Part shown: positions 10,807 to 18,846 of the stretch, one piece after another
Position numbering within the stretch: the stretch's first letter is position 1
How the letters are laid out: each line of letters opens with the position of its first letter
Assembly: GCA_964345695.1 (NCBI GenBank)
Contig: CAYFSC010000010.1
Coordinates: 1-32,876, forward strand
Length of the DNA: 32,876 bases
Direction of reading: 5' to 3'
Origin: CAYFSC01 sp964345695
GTDB lineage: Bacteria > Bacteroidota > Rhodothermia > Rhodothermales > Salinibacteraceae
Made by a program: the position numbers and the translations under genes
Notes under the pieces: model-generated
Databases searched by the model: none
Seen by the model: only the letters and a program-made list of their open reading frames with translations
Told to the model about the DNA's origin: nothing

Positions 10807-11847
10807 ATGCCCCCACTGGATCAGCGCCGCTCCCACGTTGACGACTATCGCTTCCAGAACGTGCATCCATCGATCCGCTTCGGCACTGCAAGCGACCGGT
10901 ACGGCGGATGGCTGGGCCAGATCTACCCGGAAGATGCGTACGCCAACCGCATTTCGACGCGCACCCGAAAGCTCGGCGGAGAGTCTTTCACGGAACGACG
11001 GGTGCCCATCGAGTCGGTCCAGCACTACTTCGAGCACTTCGACGTGCTGGAGATCGACTTTACGTTTTATCGGCCGCTGCATGACGAGAGCGACGAGCCC
11101 ACCAACACGCGGTTCGTGCTTTCCAACTACGCCGATCACGCCCCTTCTGGAGCGCAGTTTTTGGTGAAGGCCCCTCAAATGTACTTCGCCCGCACCCTGC
11201 GCCGCGGGGGCGAGTACGTCGACAATCCGGATTTCCTGGATCGGGAGGCGTACCTGCGCCGGTTCCAAGAGCCTCTTCTCGACGTGCTCGGCGATCGCCT
11301 TGCCGGGGTGATTTTCCAGCAGGAGTATCAGCGTGTGGGCGACAGCCCGTCTCCCGATGCAAACGTCGAGGCGCTCGACGGCTTTTTCCAGGGCCTCACC
11401 GATGTCATACAGCCGCATCTGGAACTGCGCTCCGAGCACTTGCTCACCCCGGTATACTTCGACTGGTTGGCCGAGCGCGGCCTTGGGCATGTCTTCAGCC
11501 ACTGGACGTGGCTTCCGCCTATTCGCCGGCAGTGGGAGTTGTGCGATCATCGCCTGACGGCCCACGATGGGCAGGTTATCGCCCGACTGCTCACGCCGCG
11601 CGATGTGAAGTACGCCGACGCCTACAAACAGGCGTATCCGTTCGACCGTCCGGTTGCGGCCATCACCGAGACCGAGCAGGCGCAGAACATGGTTCTCGAC
11701 GCCACGGCCCTGGCCTACCGCGCCGAGTCCCAGAACGCCCTGCTCAACCTGGTCTGCAACAACCGCGCGTGGGGCAATGCGCCGGACCTGGCACGCACGA
11801 TTGCCCACCGCATTCTTGACGAGGAGGAGCGCCGCGGCGAGGACTAG
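10807..11847 (+). CDS. DUF72 family protein
   Basis: The product is 346 residues. The FGTASDRYGGWLGQIYP segment near the N terminus and VLEIDFTFYRPL (about 80-91) are the start of a DUF72 TIM-barrel-like fold. Further family-like segments are FLVKAPQMYF and a YFDWLAERG region. It is longer than the common DUF72 proteins (about 240-290), with extra residues in the middle (about 130-200). The biochemical role of DUF72 is not established. The ATG at 10807 is preferred over a TTG two codons earlier. It is the last gene of the + strand run and faces ruvX, with 144 nt between the stops and no clear terminator. Confidence 0.85.
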   Translation: MPPLDQRRSHVDDYRFQNVHPSIRFGTASDRYGGWLGQIYPEDAYANRISTRTRKLGGESFTERRVPIESVQHYFEHFDVLEIDFTFYRPLHDESDEPTNTRFVLSNYADHAPSGAQFLVKAPQMYFARTLRRGGEYVDNPDFLDREAYLRRFQEPLLDVLGDRLAGVIFQQEYQRVGDSPSPDANVEALDGFFQGLTDVIQPHLELRSEHLLTPVYFDWLAERGLGHVFSHWTWLPPIRRQWELCDHRLTAHDGQVIARLLTPRDVKYADAYKQAYPFDRPVAAITETEQAQNMVLDATALAYRAESQNALLNLVCNNRAWGNAPDLARTIAHRILDEEERRGED

Positions 11848-11991
11848 TCGTGCCGACTGCAGACCCTTTCCTGCGCGCGGCCCCGACGCGGTCCTACGCC
11901 GACGGATTCGTTCCAGCAGGCAGTGTTCTCGACGTCCCAGCGGACCGATTCTGCACGATGGTTTGCAGCAGGGGGTAGTAGGAACTGGATG

Positions 11992-12432
11992 TTAGGACGA
12001 TGCGGGACGATCCAGATAATCCTGGAGAATCAAAGCGGCCGCGGCGGCATCGACACGTCCCTTGTCGTAGCGCCCCGGTTGTTTTACCCCGGCGCGGCGC
12101 AACGCATCCTTTGCCATCTCCGACGTAAACCGTTCGTCGCGCCGCTCGATTTCGACGTCGCCCAAACGCTCTGTCAGACGCTCAATGTAGGCGTCTACGA
12201 AGTCCGTCGCGTCACCTTCTTCGCCGGCCTCCGTGAGCGGCCAGCCCACGACCACAGTGTCAATCCCCTTCTCGTCCTGGATCCGCGCCAGTTCAGCGAG
12301 GGCCTCGACGGGGCTGTACGTACCGTGCGCCTGAGCGAACAGACGCAGGGGATCGGCCAGGGCGAGTCCGACCCGCTTGGTGCCCACATCGACCCCCACG
12401 ACGCGCGCTCCCGAGGTGTTGAGCGTCGTCAT
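11992..12432 (-). CDS. ruvX: RuvX/YqgF-type pre-16S rRNA processing nuclease
   Basis: RuvX (YqgF) is an RNase H-fold nuclease implicated in 5' maturation of 16S rRNA and proposed as a Holliday junction resolvase. The 146-residue product has the family size. The N-terminal strand with the catalytic Asp is VVGVDVGTKRVGLALAD (about 11-27). VVVGWPLTEAGEEG (about 60-73) and the C-terminal DKGRVDAAAAALILQDYL carry the other conserved acidic positions. Its ATG overlaps the stop of the HU-like gene in an ATGA arrangement, so translation is probably coupled. It is last in the rel - HU - ruvX run. Confidence 0.94.
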   Translation of the reverse strand: MTTLNTSGARVVGVDVGTKRVGLALADPLRLFAQAHGTYSPVEALAELARIQDEKGIDTVVVGWPLTEAGEEGDATDFVDAYIERLTERLGDVEIERRDERFTSEMAKDALRRAGVKQPGRYDKGRVDAAAAALILQDYLDRPASS

Positions 12433-12818
12433 TCGTTGTCCTGTCCGTCCTCGTCGTAGCGTCCCTTGTCGGCGCTGCCCTCCGGGATCTCGTAGTCCAA
12501 CTCGTGGAGGGGCGTCTGCAGCACCTCTTTGATGCGCTTGCTCGGCTTGAAGTGAGTCTTGCGCCGCGCAGGAATGAACACCGTCTCGTTGGTCTGCGGA
12601 TTCCGCGCCTTCGGCTTCGCTTTCGTCTTCTTCACTTCGAAGACGCCGAAGTCACGGAGCTCGATGCGGCGCGTCGGGTCAGCCTCAATCATCAAGTCGC
12701 CCAGCGCTTCGAGCACAGCGCTCACCCAAGGTTCGCTCTTGTAGATCGGGTGGTCCATGATCTCCGCCACACGGCGAGCGACATCTTTCTTTGTCAGGGT
12801 CTCGGAATCCTCACTCAT
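12429..12818 (-). CDS. HU/IHF family DNA-binding protein with acidic tail
   Basis: This 129-residue protein has the HU/IHF fold: N-terminal helices (LTKKDVARRVAEIM), the ELRDFGVFEVKK signature (about 53-64), and the beta-arm tip ARNPQTNE (about 70-77) with the DNA-intercalating proline. The core ends near residue 100 and is followed by about 28 mostly acidic residues that ordinary 90-residue HU proteins lack. The tail could tune DNA binding in high salt, which is inference. The ATG at 12818 fits the family N terminus; a TTG six codons upstream is less likely. It overlaps ruvX by 4 nt and lies 76 nt after rel. Confidence 0.93.
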   Translation of the reverse strand: MSEDSETLTKKDVARRVAEIMDHPIYKSEPWVSAVLEALGDLMIEADPTRRIELRDFGVFEVKKTKAKPKARNPQTNETVFIPARRKTHFKPSKRIKEVLQTPLHELDYEIPEGSADKGRYDEDGQDNE

Positions 12819-12894
12819 AAACTCGTTCGATCTCAAAAGCAGTGCGAAAGTCGGCGACCAGCAAGGGTATGTGTCGGTGTCTGCAGCACAATCG

Positions 12895-15135
12895 TTACTC
12901 CTCGAATCGATACACGCCGTGGATGCCGTCGATACGCTGCAGGCGTTCCATCAACCGATGGAGATGCTCCAGATCCGACACGTGCAGCACGATGGTGCCG
13001 GAGAAGATTCCATCCTCCGTGTCGATGGTAATGGATCGGATGTCGGTCTTCAAGTTCTTCGAGATGACGGTGGTGATGTCATTGACCATCCCGACGCGGT
13101 CCTCGCCCATCAGCCGAAGGGCTGCGACGAACTGCACGTCTTTCTGGCGGCTCCACTCGACATCCAGTATGCGGTCGGCCTGGTTGACGAGCAGGTCTTT
13201 CGCGTTCCGGCAGTTGGAGCGGTGAATGTTGATGGTGCCGGTCCGGCTCACGAAGCCGAAGACCTCGTCGCCCGGGATGGGGTTGCAGCAGGCTGCATAG
13301 TTGACGGCGATGTCGCGCTGCAACTCTCCGTTGATGATGAGGGCCTGCTGGTCGGCCGTCTGAGCCGCATCGAGGAAGTTCTCAAAGCGCTTCTTCAGGT
13401 TCTTCCCGCCGCTCCCGTCGCCGGAGGAGCCGTCCTTGCCCTGGGGTTCCTTGATCTGCTCCACCAGTTCGTCCGGATCGTACAGCCCTTTGCCGATCTC
13501 GTAGAAGAGCTGCTGCAGGTCGGGGAACTTAAGGTCGTGCGCCACTTCCTGCAGGTCGTGGTCGCTGATCTCAATGCTGGCGCGTTTGGCGCGCTTCTCC
13601 CACATCTCCCGCCCCAGATTCACGGCCTTACGGCGCTCCTCGTTCGTCCAGTGCCGGATCTGGCTCTTCGCCTTGTGGGTGACCACGAAGTTGATCCAGT
13701 CGGGGTTGGGCTTTTGATTCTTGGAGGTGATGATCTCCACCTGGTCGCCGCTCGTCAGCTCGTCCGAAAGCGGCACCATTTTGCCGTTCACCTTCGCCCC
13801 GATGGTTTGCATGCCTACCTCGGTATGCACCTTAAACGCAAAATCGACCGGGGTGGCGCCTCGCGGCAGCGTCATGAGGTCGCCCTGCGGCGTGAAGACG
13901 TAGATCTCCTCGTCGTACAGGTTGAGGCGGAATTCCTTGACGAACTCGGTGGCCTCGTCGGGCTTCGGATTTTCCAGCAGATCGCGGACCCAGTCCAGGA
14001 ATTTCTCCATCTCCTGGTCCACGTCCTTCTTGCCCTCCTTGTACTTCCAGTGCGCCGCCACGCCGCGCTCAGCGACTTCGTGCATCTCCTGCGTTCGAAT
14101 CTGCACCTCAACGCGCCGCCCGCTCGGGCCGAGCACCGTCGTGTGGAGGCTCTGGTAGCCGTTCGACTTCGGCACCGAGATGAAGTCGCGGAAGCGCTCG
14201 GGGAGAGGCTTGTACAGATCCGTCACCACCGAGTAGACACGCCAGCAGTCTTCCCTGCCTTTGCGCCCGTCGCTCTGCAGCACGACCCGGATCGCAAAGA
14301 TGTCGTAGATCTCGTCGAGCGGCTTGTTCTGCTTCTGCATCTTCCGATGGATCGAGTAAACATTCTTGACGCGCCCATGCACGTCAAACTCGTATCCATC
14401 CGCTTCCAGACGCTCTTTCAGGGGAGCGGTAAAGCGGGCGATATACGCTTCGCGCTGCTCGGCCATCTCCTCCAGCTCCCCCACAATGTGATTGTAGGAC
14501 TCCGGGTCGAGAATCTTCAGGCACAGGTCTTCCAGTTCACTCTTGATGGTGAACAGGCCGAACCGGTGCGCCAGCGGGGCGAAGAGGTCGAGCGTTTCGC
14601 TGGCCTTGTTGAGCTGCTTCTTCTTGGGAAGGGCTTCGATGGTGCGCATGTTGTGCAGCCGGTCGGCAAACTTCACCAGGATGACGCGGAGATCCGTCGC
14701 CATCGACAGCATCAGCTTGCGCACATTCTCGGCCTGCCCGAGCTTGCGACTGCTGAAGACGCCACTGATCTTGGTGAGCCCGTCGATGATGTCCGCCATC
14801 GTCTCGCCGAACGCCTGGCGGATAAAGTCGAGCGTGACCTCCGTGTCTTCCACCACGTCGTGCAGAAGCGCGGCCGCCACGCTGATGTCATCCAGCCCAA
14901 TGTCGCGGGCCACGATGGTCGCCACCTCCAAGGGATGGCTGACGTAACGCTCGCCGGACTCGCGCCAGTCGTTGCGATGTGCCCAGTAACTCAGTCGAAA
15001 CGCACGCCGGATCATGTCCTCGTCGACGTGCGGCAGATTCTGCCGGCAGTGACCAAGAAGCTCGTCCACCTTCGTTTCGAAGCGTGGCTCGACGTCGAGA
15101 TCCGTCTTCTCCTGGATGGTCGATGCTTGGATCAT
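12895..15135 (-). CDS. Bifunctional (p)ppGpp synthetase/hydrolase (Rel/SpoT type)
   Basis: This 746-residue protein controls the stringent response. The HD hydrolase is intact with His67 (SHPLE), His92-Asp93 in HDVVEDT and Asp158 in FADRLHNM. The synthetase domain (about 250-365) has GRVKNVYSIHRKM, YDIFAIRVVL and VPKSNGYQSLHTTV. The loop that separates bifunctional Rel (RxKD) from monofunctional RelA (ExDD) reads RFRD at 314-317, so it is bifunctional-like with an Arg for Lys change. A TGS domain (about 409-470), a Cys-containing region (AACCNPIPGDE, about 612) and a C-terminal ACT domain follow. The ATG at 15135 is preferred over an upstream in-frame start at 15195. A TATACT box on the minus strand at 15171-15176 is a weak promoter candidate. 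Confidence 0.95.
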   Translation of the reverse strand: MIQASTIQEKTDLDVEPRFETKVDELLGHCRQNLPHVDEDMIRRAFRLSYWAHRNDWRESGERYVSHPLEVATIVARDIGLDDISVAAALLHDVVEDTEVTLDFIRQAFGETMADIIDGLTKISGVFSSRKLGQAENVRKLMLSMATDLRVILVKFADRLHNMRTIEALPKKKQLNKASETLDLFAPLAHRFGLFTIKSELEDLCLKILDPESYNHIVGELEEMAEQREAYIARFTAPLKERLEADGYEFDVHGRVKNVYSIHRKMQKQNKPLDEIYDIFAIRVVLQSDGRKGREDCWRVYSVVTDLYKPLPERFRDFISVPKSNGYQSLHTTVLGPSGRRVEVQIRTQEMHEVAERGVAAHWKYKEGKKDVDQEMEKFLDWVRDLLENPKPDEATEFVKEFRLNLYDEEIYVFTPQGDLMTLPRGATPVDFAFKVHTEVGMQTIGAKVNGKMVPLSDELTSGDQVEIITSKNQKPNPDWINFVVTHKAKSQIRHWTNEERRKAVNLGREMWEKRAKRASIEISDHDLQEVAHDLKFPDLQQLFYEIGKGLYDPDELVEQIKEPQGKDGSSGDGSGGKNLKKRFENFLDAAQTADQQALIINGELQRDIAVNYAACCNPIPGDEVFGFVSRTGTINIHRSNCRNAKDLLVNQADRILDVEWSRQKDVQFVAALRLMGEDRVGMVNDITTVISKNLKTDIRSITIDTEDGIFSGTIVLHVSDLEHLHRLMERLQRIDGIHGVYRFEE

Positions 15136-15243
15136 GGTCGAGCGTGAGGTGCGTCCGAGGGAGTGACAAGAGTATAAAGTCGCGGTATAAGGCAAGTTTC
15201 ACGAAGGCAGAAACGCGTCCTGACATGCCCGCCGTCCCAACAG

Positions 15244-15275
15244 AAAAAGGGCGCTACCCCAGTGGGATAGCGCCC
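15244..15275 (-). terminator. Intrinsic terminator of the ribosomal/rpoA cluster
   Basis: A 12-bp stem with one G-U pair (15249-15260 with 15264-15275) and a 3-nt loop is followed on the minus strand by TTTTT (15244-15248). It lies 43 nt past the rplQ stop and ends the long minus-strand cluster. On the plus strand there is no U-tract, so it works in one direction. Confidence 0.93.
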
Positions 15276-15318
15276 GCCTGCGCTCTATCGTATGGCTGCG
15301 CCCGGAGGCACACCGCGA

Positions 15319-15909
15319 TCAGGCTTGGTCCTCCTCGGAAGATGCGTCCGCCCCGCCCTCGGTCTCTTCAGCGTCGGCAGAAGGTTGCTCCGACGCATCC
15401 GCGTCTGCAGAATCGGCGTCCTCCGCAGACGTCGAGGAAGAGGTGCTGTCGCTCTGGGCTTCCTGGGACGACGCCTGCGACGAACGGCGGCCTTTGCCAC
15501 TTCCCCGGCGGGTTTTCGACTTCGAGGCACTAGAGCCTGCCGGCTTGACGTCGTTGTAGTCCACGAGCTCGATCATCGCCATTTCGGTTCCGTCGCCCGA
15601 CCGCTGGCCCAGACGAATGATGCGTGTGTATCCGCCGGGGCGGTTGGCCACGCGGTCTCCCACCTCGTCAAACAGCTCTCGGATCGCCGCTTTATTCTGG
15701 AGATGGCGAAACACCTGACGCCGGTTGTGCTCGGTGTCTTCTTTGGCGCGGGTGATGAGCGGCTCCACAAACGGGCGCAGAGCCTTTGCCTTGGCCACCG
15801 TCGTGGTGATGCGCTTGTTCTCGATCAGCGCGGTCGACAGCGCCTGAAGCGTGCGCTTGCGGTGCGCGCTCGTCCGCCCGATCTTCTTTCCTTTCTTGCG
15901 ATGACGCAT
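15319..15909 (-). CDS. rplQ: 50S ribosomal protein L17 with long acidic C-terminal tail
   Basis: L17 sits at the base of the large subunit near the exit side. The N-terminal MRHRKKGKKIGRTSAHRK, the segment NKRITTTVAKAKALRP and YTRIIRLGQRSGDG (about 94-107) are canonical, and the L17 core ends near residue 120. After it come about 75 residues first basic and Ser-rich, then Ser/Ala/Asp/Glu-rich and strongly acidic, giving 196 residues against about 120-130 in most bacteria. The tail is low complexity and probably disordered. Last gene of the cluster, 108 nt after rpoA, followed by the terminator. Confidence 0.96.
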   Translation of the reverse strand: MRHRKKGKKIGRTSAHRKRTLQALSTALIENKRITTTVAKAKALRPFVEPLITRAKEDTEHNRRQVFRHLQNKAAIRELFDEVGDRVANRPGGYTRIIRLGQRSGDGTEMAMIELVDYNDVKPAGSSASKSKTRRGSGKGRRSSQASSQEAQSDSTSSSTSAEDADSADADASEQPSADAEETEGGADASSEEDQA

Positions 15910-15921
15910 ATCCGTTGGGTG

Positions 15922-15963
15922 TTGTGCGTTTTGCGGTGTGCGTAATGAGGGACGCGTTGTGCG
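15922..15963. repeat. Heptamer tract in the rpoA-rplQ spacer
   Basis: Six 7-nt units are in exact phase: TTGTGCG (15922 and 15957), TTTTGCG (15929), GTGTGCG (15936), and two degenerate units between. The tract starts 13 nt upstream of the rplQ start codon in transcription terms. Confidence 0.7.
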
Positions 15964-16017
15964 CGCCGTCCCTGCCGCATCGACGGGGCCGCCACACGCA
16001 CAGCGCCGAACGCAATG

Positions 16018-17004
16018 CTAGCTGGATGTCTGCTCTTCGAGGTATTCTTCCACGTCCATTCCGAACTCCAGTCCGCGCTCGTCGAGAACCTCGATGAGCT
16101 CCTGCAGCGACTTGCGGCCAAAGTTGCGGAACTTGAGCATCTCGTCCTCCTCACGGCGAACAAGATCGCCGATGGTTTTGATGCTGGCTGCCTTCAAGCA
16201 GTTGTGCGAGCGAACCGAGAGGTCCAGCTCGTCGACGGGCTGCGCGAGCAGTTCGCGGATGCGCTTGACTTCCTCATCCACCTCTTGCTCTTCGACCACC
16301 GGCTCCGGCTCTTCGTCGAGCTGGATGAAGTAGTTGACGTGATCGCGCATGATGGAAGCGGCTTGCGTTAGCGCTTCTTCAGGCGTCACCGATCCGTCCG
16401 TCTTGACGTTCAGAATCAACTTCTCATAGTCGATGCGCTGCCCGACGCGCGTCGGCTTCACGGTGTAGTTCACGTTCTGGATCGGCGTGAAGACCGAGTC
16501 GATCGCAATCACGCCGATGGGATCGTCCTCGTGCTTGTTCTCCTCTGAGGGTACGTAGCCGCGTCCGTGACCTACGCGCAGGTCCACGTTCACCTCCGCG
16601 TCCTCGGCCATCGTGGCAATGTGGAGGTCCGGATTTAGAATCTCGTACTCCGACGTGGCGTCGGCGACGTCTTGAGCAGTCCACACTCCGGGGCCTTCCA
16701 GACTGAGATGCAGATGACCTTCGCGCATCTCCTCCGATTTGAACCGCACCTCTTTCAGGTTCAGAATGATGTCGGAAACGTCTTCCGTGACACCTGGAAT
16801 GGTCGAGAACTCGTGCTGCACCCCGTCGATCTTGATGGCCGTGATGGCGAGGCCGCGCAGCGACGAAAGCAGGACCCGGCGGAGTGCATTCCCGATGGTA
16901 ACGCCGAATCCGCGCTCCAGAGGCTCAACGACAAACGTTCCTGCCGTGTCGTTGACTTCGTCAACCTGGACGCCTTCCGGCATCTGAAGCCCGTAGTTAT
17001 TCAT
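16018..17004 (-). CDS. rpoA: DNA-directed RNA polymerase alpha subunit
   Basis: Alpha dimerises to nucleate RNA polymerase assembly and its C-terminal domain contacts UP elements and activators. The 328-residue length is typical. The N-terminal domain shows FVVEPLERGFGVTIGNALRR (about 24-43) and LLSSLRG. The linker (about 229-250) is unusually rich in Glu. The C-terminal domain has VRSHNCLKAA, with Arg265 and Asn268 corresponding to the DNA-contacting residues of the E. coli protein, and LVRREEDEMLKFRNFGRKSL. The ATG at 17004 gives MNNYGLQMPEG. The open frame extends to a GTG at 17070, which would add 22 residues and cannot be fully excluded. Confidence 0.97.
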   Translation of the reverse strand: MNNYGLQMPEGVQVDEVNDTAGTFVVEPLERGFGVTIGNALRRVLLSSLRGLAITAIKIDGVQHEFSTIPGVTEDVSDIILNLKEVRFKSEEMREGHLHLSLEGPGVWTAQDVADATSEYEILNPDLHIATMAEDAEVNVDLRVGHGRGYVPSEENKHEDDPIGVIAIDSVFTPIQNVNYTVKPTRVGQRIDYEKLILNVKTDGSVTPEEALTQAASIMRDHVNYFIQLDEEPEPVVEEQEVDEEVKRIRELLAQPVDELDLSVRSHNCLKAASIKTIGDLVRREEDEMLKFRNFGRKSLQELIEVLDERGLEFGMDVEEYLEEQTSS

Positions 17005-17074
17005 ACGCTCGAAATCGATGAGATTAGCAGCAAATGAGAGTGCGGCGGCCGGCGCCGTACGCTGTGGCACCTAC

Positions 17075-17163
17075 AGGCAACCCTGCGCGTGCCAGGCAAT
17101 CCTGCGCGGACGCCCGGTCAAGATCGGGCGCCTCTGAGGCACCCGATTCTGAGGCACCCGATG
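17075..17163. repeat. Compound repeat block in the rpsD-rpoA spacer
   Basis: Three elements are packed into the largest spacer of the cluster (190 nt). First, two near-identical 15-mers 19 nt apart, AGGCAACCCTGCGCG (17075-17089) and AGGCAATCCTGCGCG (17094-17108). Second, a 6-bp hairpin CGCCCG/CGGGCG at 17112-17131 with an 8-nt loop. Third, a perfect tandem duplication of TCTGAGGCACCCGAT (17134-17148 and 17149-17163). The block is in the rpoA 5' leader and could hold a promoter, a processing site or a protein-binding site. Confidence 0.75.
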
Positions 17164-17194
17164 CAGAGCGGCACCGGCGGGCCGAGAATGCGAG

Positions 17195-17797
17195 TTACTT
17201 CGAGTAGAGCTCGACGATGAGCTGCTCCTCGATATTTTCGGGGATGTCTTGGCGCTCCGGATAGTCGATAAACTTGCCTTTCATCTTCTCACGATCGACC
17301 TCCAGCCAGGTGAAGTTGCGGCGATGCCGCTGCACGTTCTCCTGAATCACCTCAAGATCGCGGCTCTTGGGCCGGACCGACACCACGTCATCGGGGCGAA
17401 GCTCATACGACGGGATATTGACAATCTCGTCGTTTACCATGATGTGGCGGTGTGAGACGAACTGACGCGCCTGCCGCCGCGTCTTGCCGAAGCCAAAACG
17501 GAACACAGCGTTGTCGAGGCGGGCCTCCAGAAGCTTCAGCAGGATCTCGCCTGTCACGCCCTGCTGGCGCGACGCTTTGTCGAACAGGTTTTTGAATTGC
17601 TTCTCCAGCAGACCGTACGTGTACTTCGCCTTCTGCTTTTCCTTAAGCTGCACGGCGTATTCGCTTTCGCGCCGCCGCCGGTTGCGACCGTGCTGTCCGG
17701 GCGGATACGGCTTCCGCTCCAGCGCCTTCGAGGGTCCAAAAATGGGCTCCTTGAAGCGGCGGGCAATTTTCTGCTTGGGACCTGTGTATCGTGCCAT
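17195..17797 (-). CDS. rpsD: 30S ribosomal protein S4
   Basis: S4 is a primary 16S rRNA binder that starts 5'-domain assembly and, in many bacteria, represses its own operon. The product is 200 residues, as expected. MARYTGPKQKIARRF opens it, and an S4 RNA-binding domain is visible at about 92-155 (LEARLDNAVFRFGF, ARQFVSHRHIMVND). The end VELYSK is canonical. The zinc-binding cysteines of some S4 proteins are absent, so it is the C-minus form. Confidence 0.97.
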   Translation of the reverse strand: MARYTGPKQKIARRFKEPIFGPSKALERKPYPPGQHGRNRRRRESEYAVQLKEKQKAKYTYGLLEKQFKNLFDKASRQQGVTGEILLKLLEARLDNAVFRFGFGKTRRQARQFVSHRHIMVNDEIVNIPSYELRPDDVVSVRPKSRDLEVIQENVQRHRRNFTWLEVDREKMKGKFIDYPERQDIPENIEEQLIVELYSK

Positions 17798-17912
17798 ATT
17801 CTAAGTGGCGTATTTCGACTTGTAAATTTCGGAGGAGCAAATAGCGACTATATGCCGAAGGCGAACCCGTGGCCCGCTGCTTCGACTGGGATCGCGCGTC
17901 ATGTATCGGAAA

Positions 17913-18311
17913 TCATACGCGACGGCGCTTGGGAGGGCGGCAGCCATTGTGCGGCAGGGGGGTCACGTCACGAATGGTTGCGACCTCAATCCCCACCTCA
18001 GACATGGCACGGATGGCCCCCTCACGCCCCGACCCAGGACCTTTCACGTACACGTCCACACGCCGCAGACCCAAATCATGGGCCTCCTGTGCGGCGTCTT
18101 CTCCAGCCTTCTGAGCGGCATACGGCGTGTTCTTCCGGCTTCCCTTGAAGCCCATCTTGCCGGCACTCGCCCACGAGATCGTGTTGCCGTACTGGTCGGT
18201 AATCGTCACGATGACATTGTTAAACGTGGCTTTCACGTACGCCCGGCCGTTGGATTCCACCACGACATTCTTTTTGCGGTCGCCGCGCTTGCCTTTCTTT
18301 CCTTTGGCCAT
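17913..18311 (-). CDS. rpsK: 30S ribosomal protein S11
   Basis: S11 lies on the platform of the small subunit near the mRNA exit site. It is 132 residues, close to the usual 129. Canonical parts are ATFNNVIVTITDQYGNTISW (about 28-47), GFKGSRKNTPYAAQ (about 54-67), VYVKGPGSGREGAIR (about 87-101) and the end TPLPHNGCRPPKRRRV. It is separated from rpsD by 115 nt. Confidence 0.97.
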   Translation of the reverse strand: MAKGKKGKRGDRKKNVVVESNGRAYVKATFNNVIVTITDQYGNTISWASAGKMGFKGSRKNTPYAAQKAGEDAAQEAHDLGLRRVDVYVKGPGSGREGAIRAMSEVGIEVATIRDVTPLPHNGCRPPKRRRV

Positions 18312-18314
18312 GTT

Positions 18315-18342
18315 GGAGTCGAGGATTGAGGGTAAAGGAATA
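18315..18342. repeat. Short heptamer tract in the rpsM-rpsK spacer
   Basis: Four units are in 7-nt phase: GGAGTCG (18315), AGGATTG (18322), AGGGTAA (18329) and AGGAATA (18336). It lies just upstream of the rpsK start in transcription terms. Degenerate, so moderate confidence. Confidence 0.5.
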
Positions 18343-18410
18343 GTGAGCGGTTCCGCACGGGCGCACGTCGCACCGGTATGCGGAACGCGTCGTAGTCTGC
18401 TGAAACGAGA

Positions 18411-18794
18411 TTACTTCTTCTGCGGGGAGGTTTTCTTGCCCGCTACGGTCTTGCGCCGTCCCTTGCGCGTTCGGGCATTGGTACGGGTGCGCTGTCCGTT
18501 CACCGGAAGACCTTTGCGGTGGCGCAGTCCACGGTAGCAACCGATGTCCATGAGGCGCTTGATGTTCATCTGCACCTCGGTGCGCAACTGGCCTTCGACG
18601 GTGTACTCCTCCTCGATGATGCGGCGCACCTGTTTCGTTTGCTCTTCGGTCCATTCGCGCGGGTGCTTGTCGAGGTCTACATCCGCCTTCTCGAGCACCT
18701 CGTTCGCACGCGACTGGCCAACACCGTAGATCTCGGTCAGCGCAATTTCTCCACGCTTGTGTTCGGGAACGTCAACTCCTGCAATACGGGGCAT
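18411..18794 (-). CDS. rpsM: 30S ribosomal protein S13
   Basis: S13 sits in the head of the small subunit and contacts P-site tRNA and the inter-subunit bridges. The product is 127 residues. MPRIAGVDVPEHKRGEIALT is the canonical start and fixes the ATG at 18794. The helix-two-turn-helix region YGVGQSRANEVLEKA follows, and the basic tail RGLRHRKGLPVNGQRTRTNA is intact. Upstream, infA ends 52 nt away with no room for rpmJ. Confidence 0.97.
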   Translation of the reverse strand: MPRIAGVDVPEHKRGEIALTEIYGVGQSRANEVLEKADVDLDKHPREWTEEQTKQVRRIIEEEYTVEGQLRTEVQMNIKRLMDIGCYRGLRHRKGLPVNGQRTRTNARTRKGRRKTVAGKKTSPQKK

Positions 18795-18846
18795 AATGGA
18801 TCGTAACTGTTCGGGATACGTCTGCGGAAGGGAAGGACGAAACGCT

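Noticed and set aside
12757..15147. 796-codon open frame antisense to rel
   Set aside because: It has the same GC-driven shadow pattern. The sense strand has complete HD, synthetase, TGS and ACT domains.
17112..17131. Hairpin as a terminator between rpsD and rpoA
   Set aside because: The stem is GC-rich but no U-tract follows on the minus strand, so intrinsic termination is not supported.
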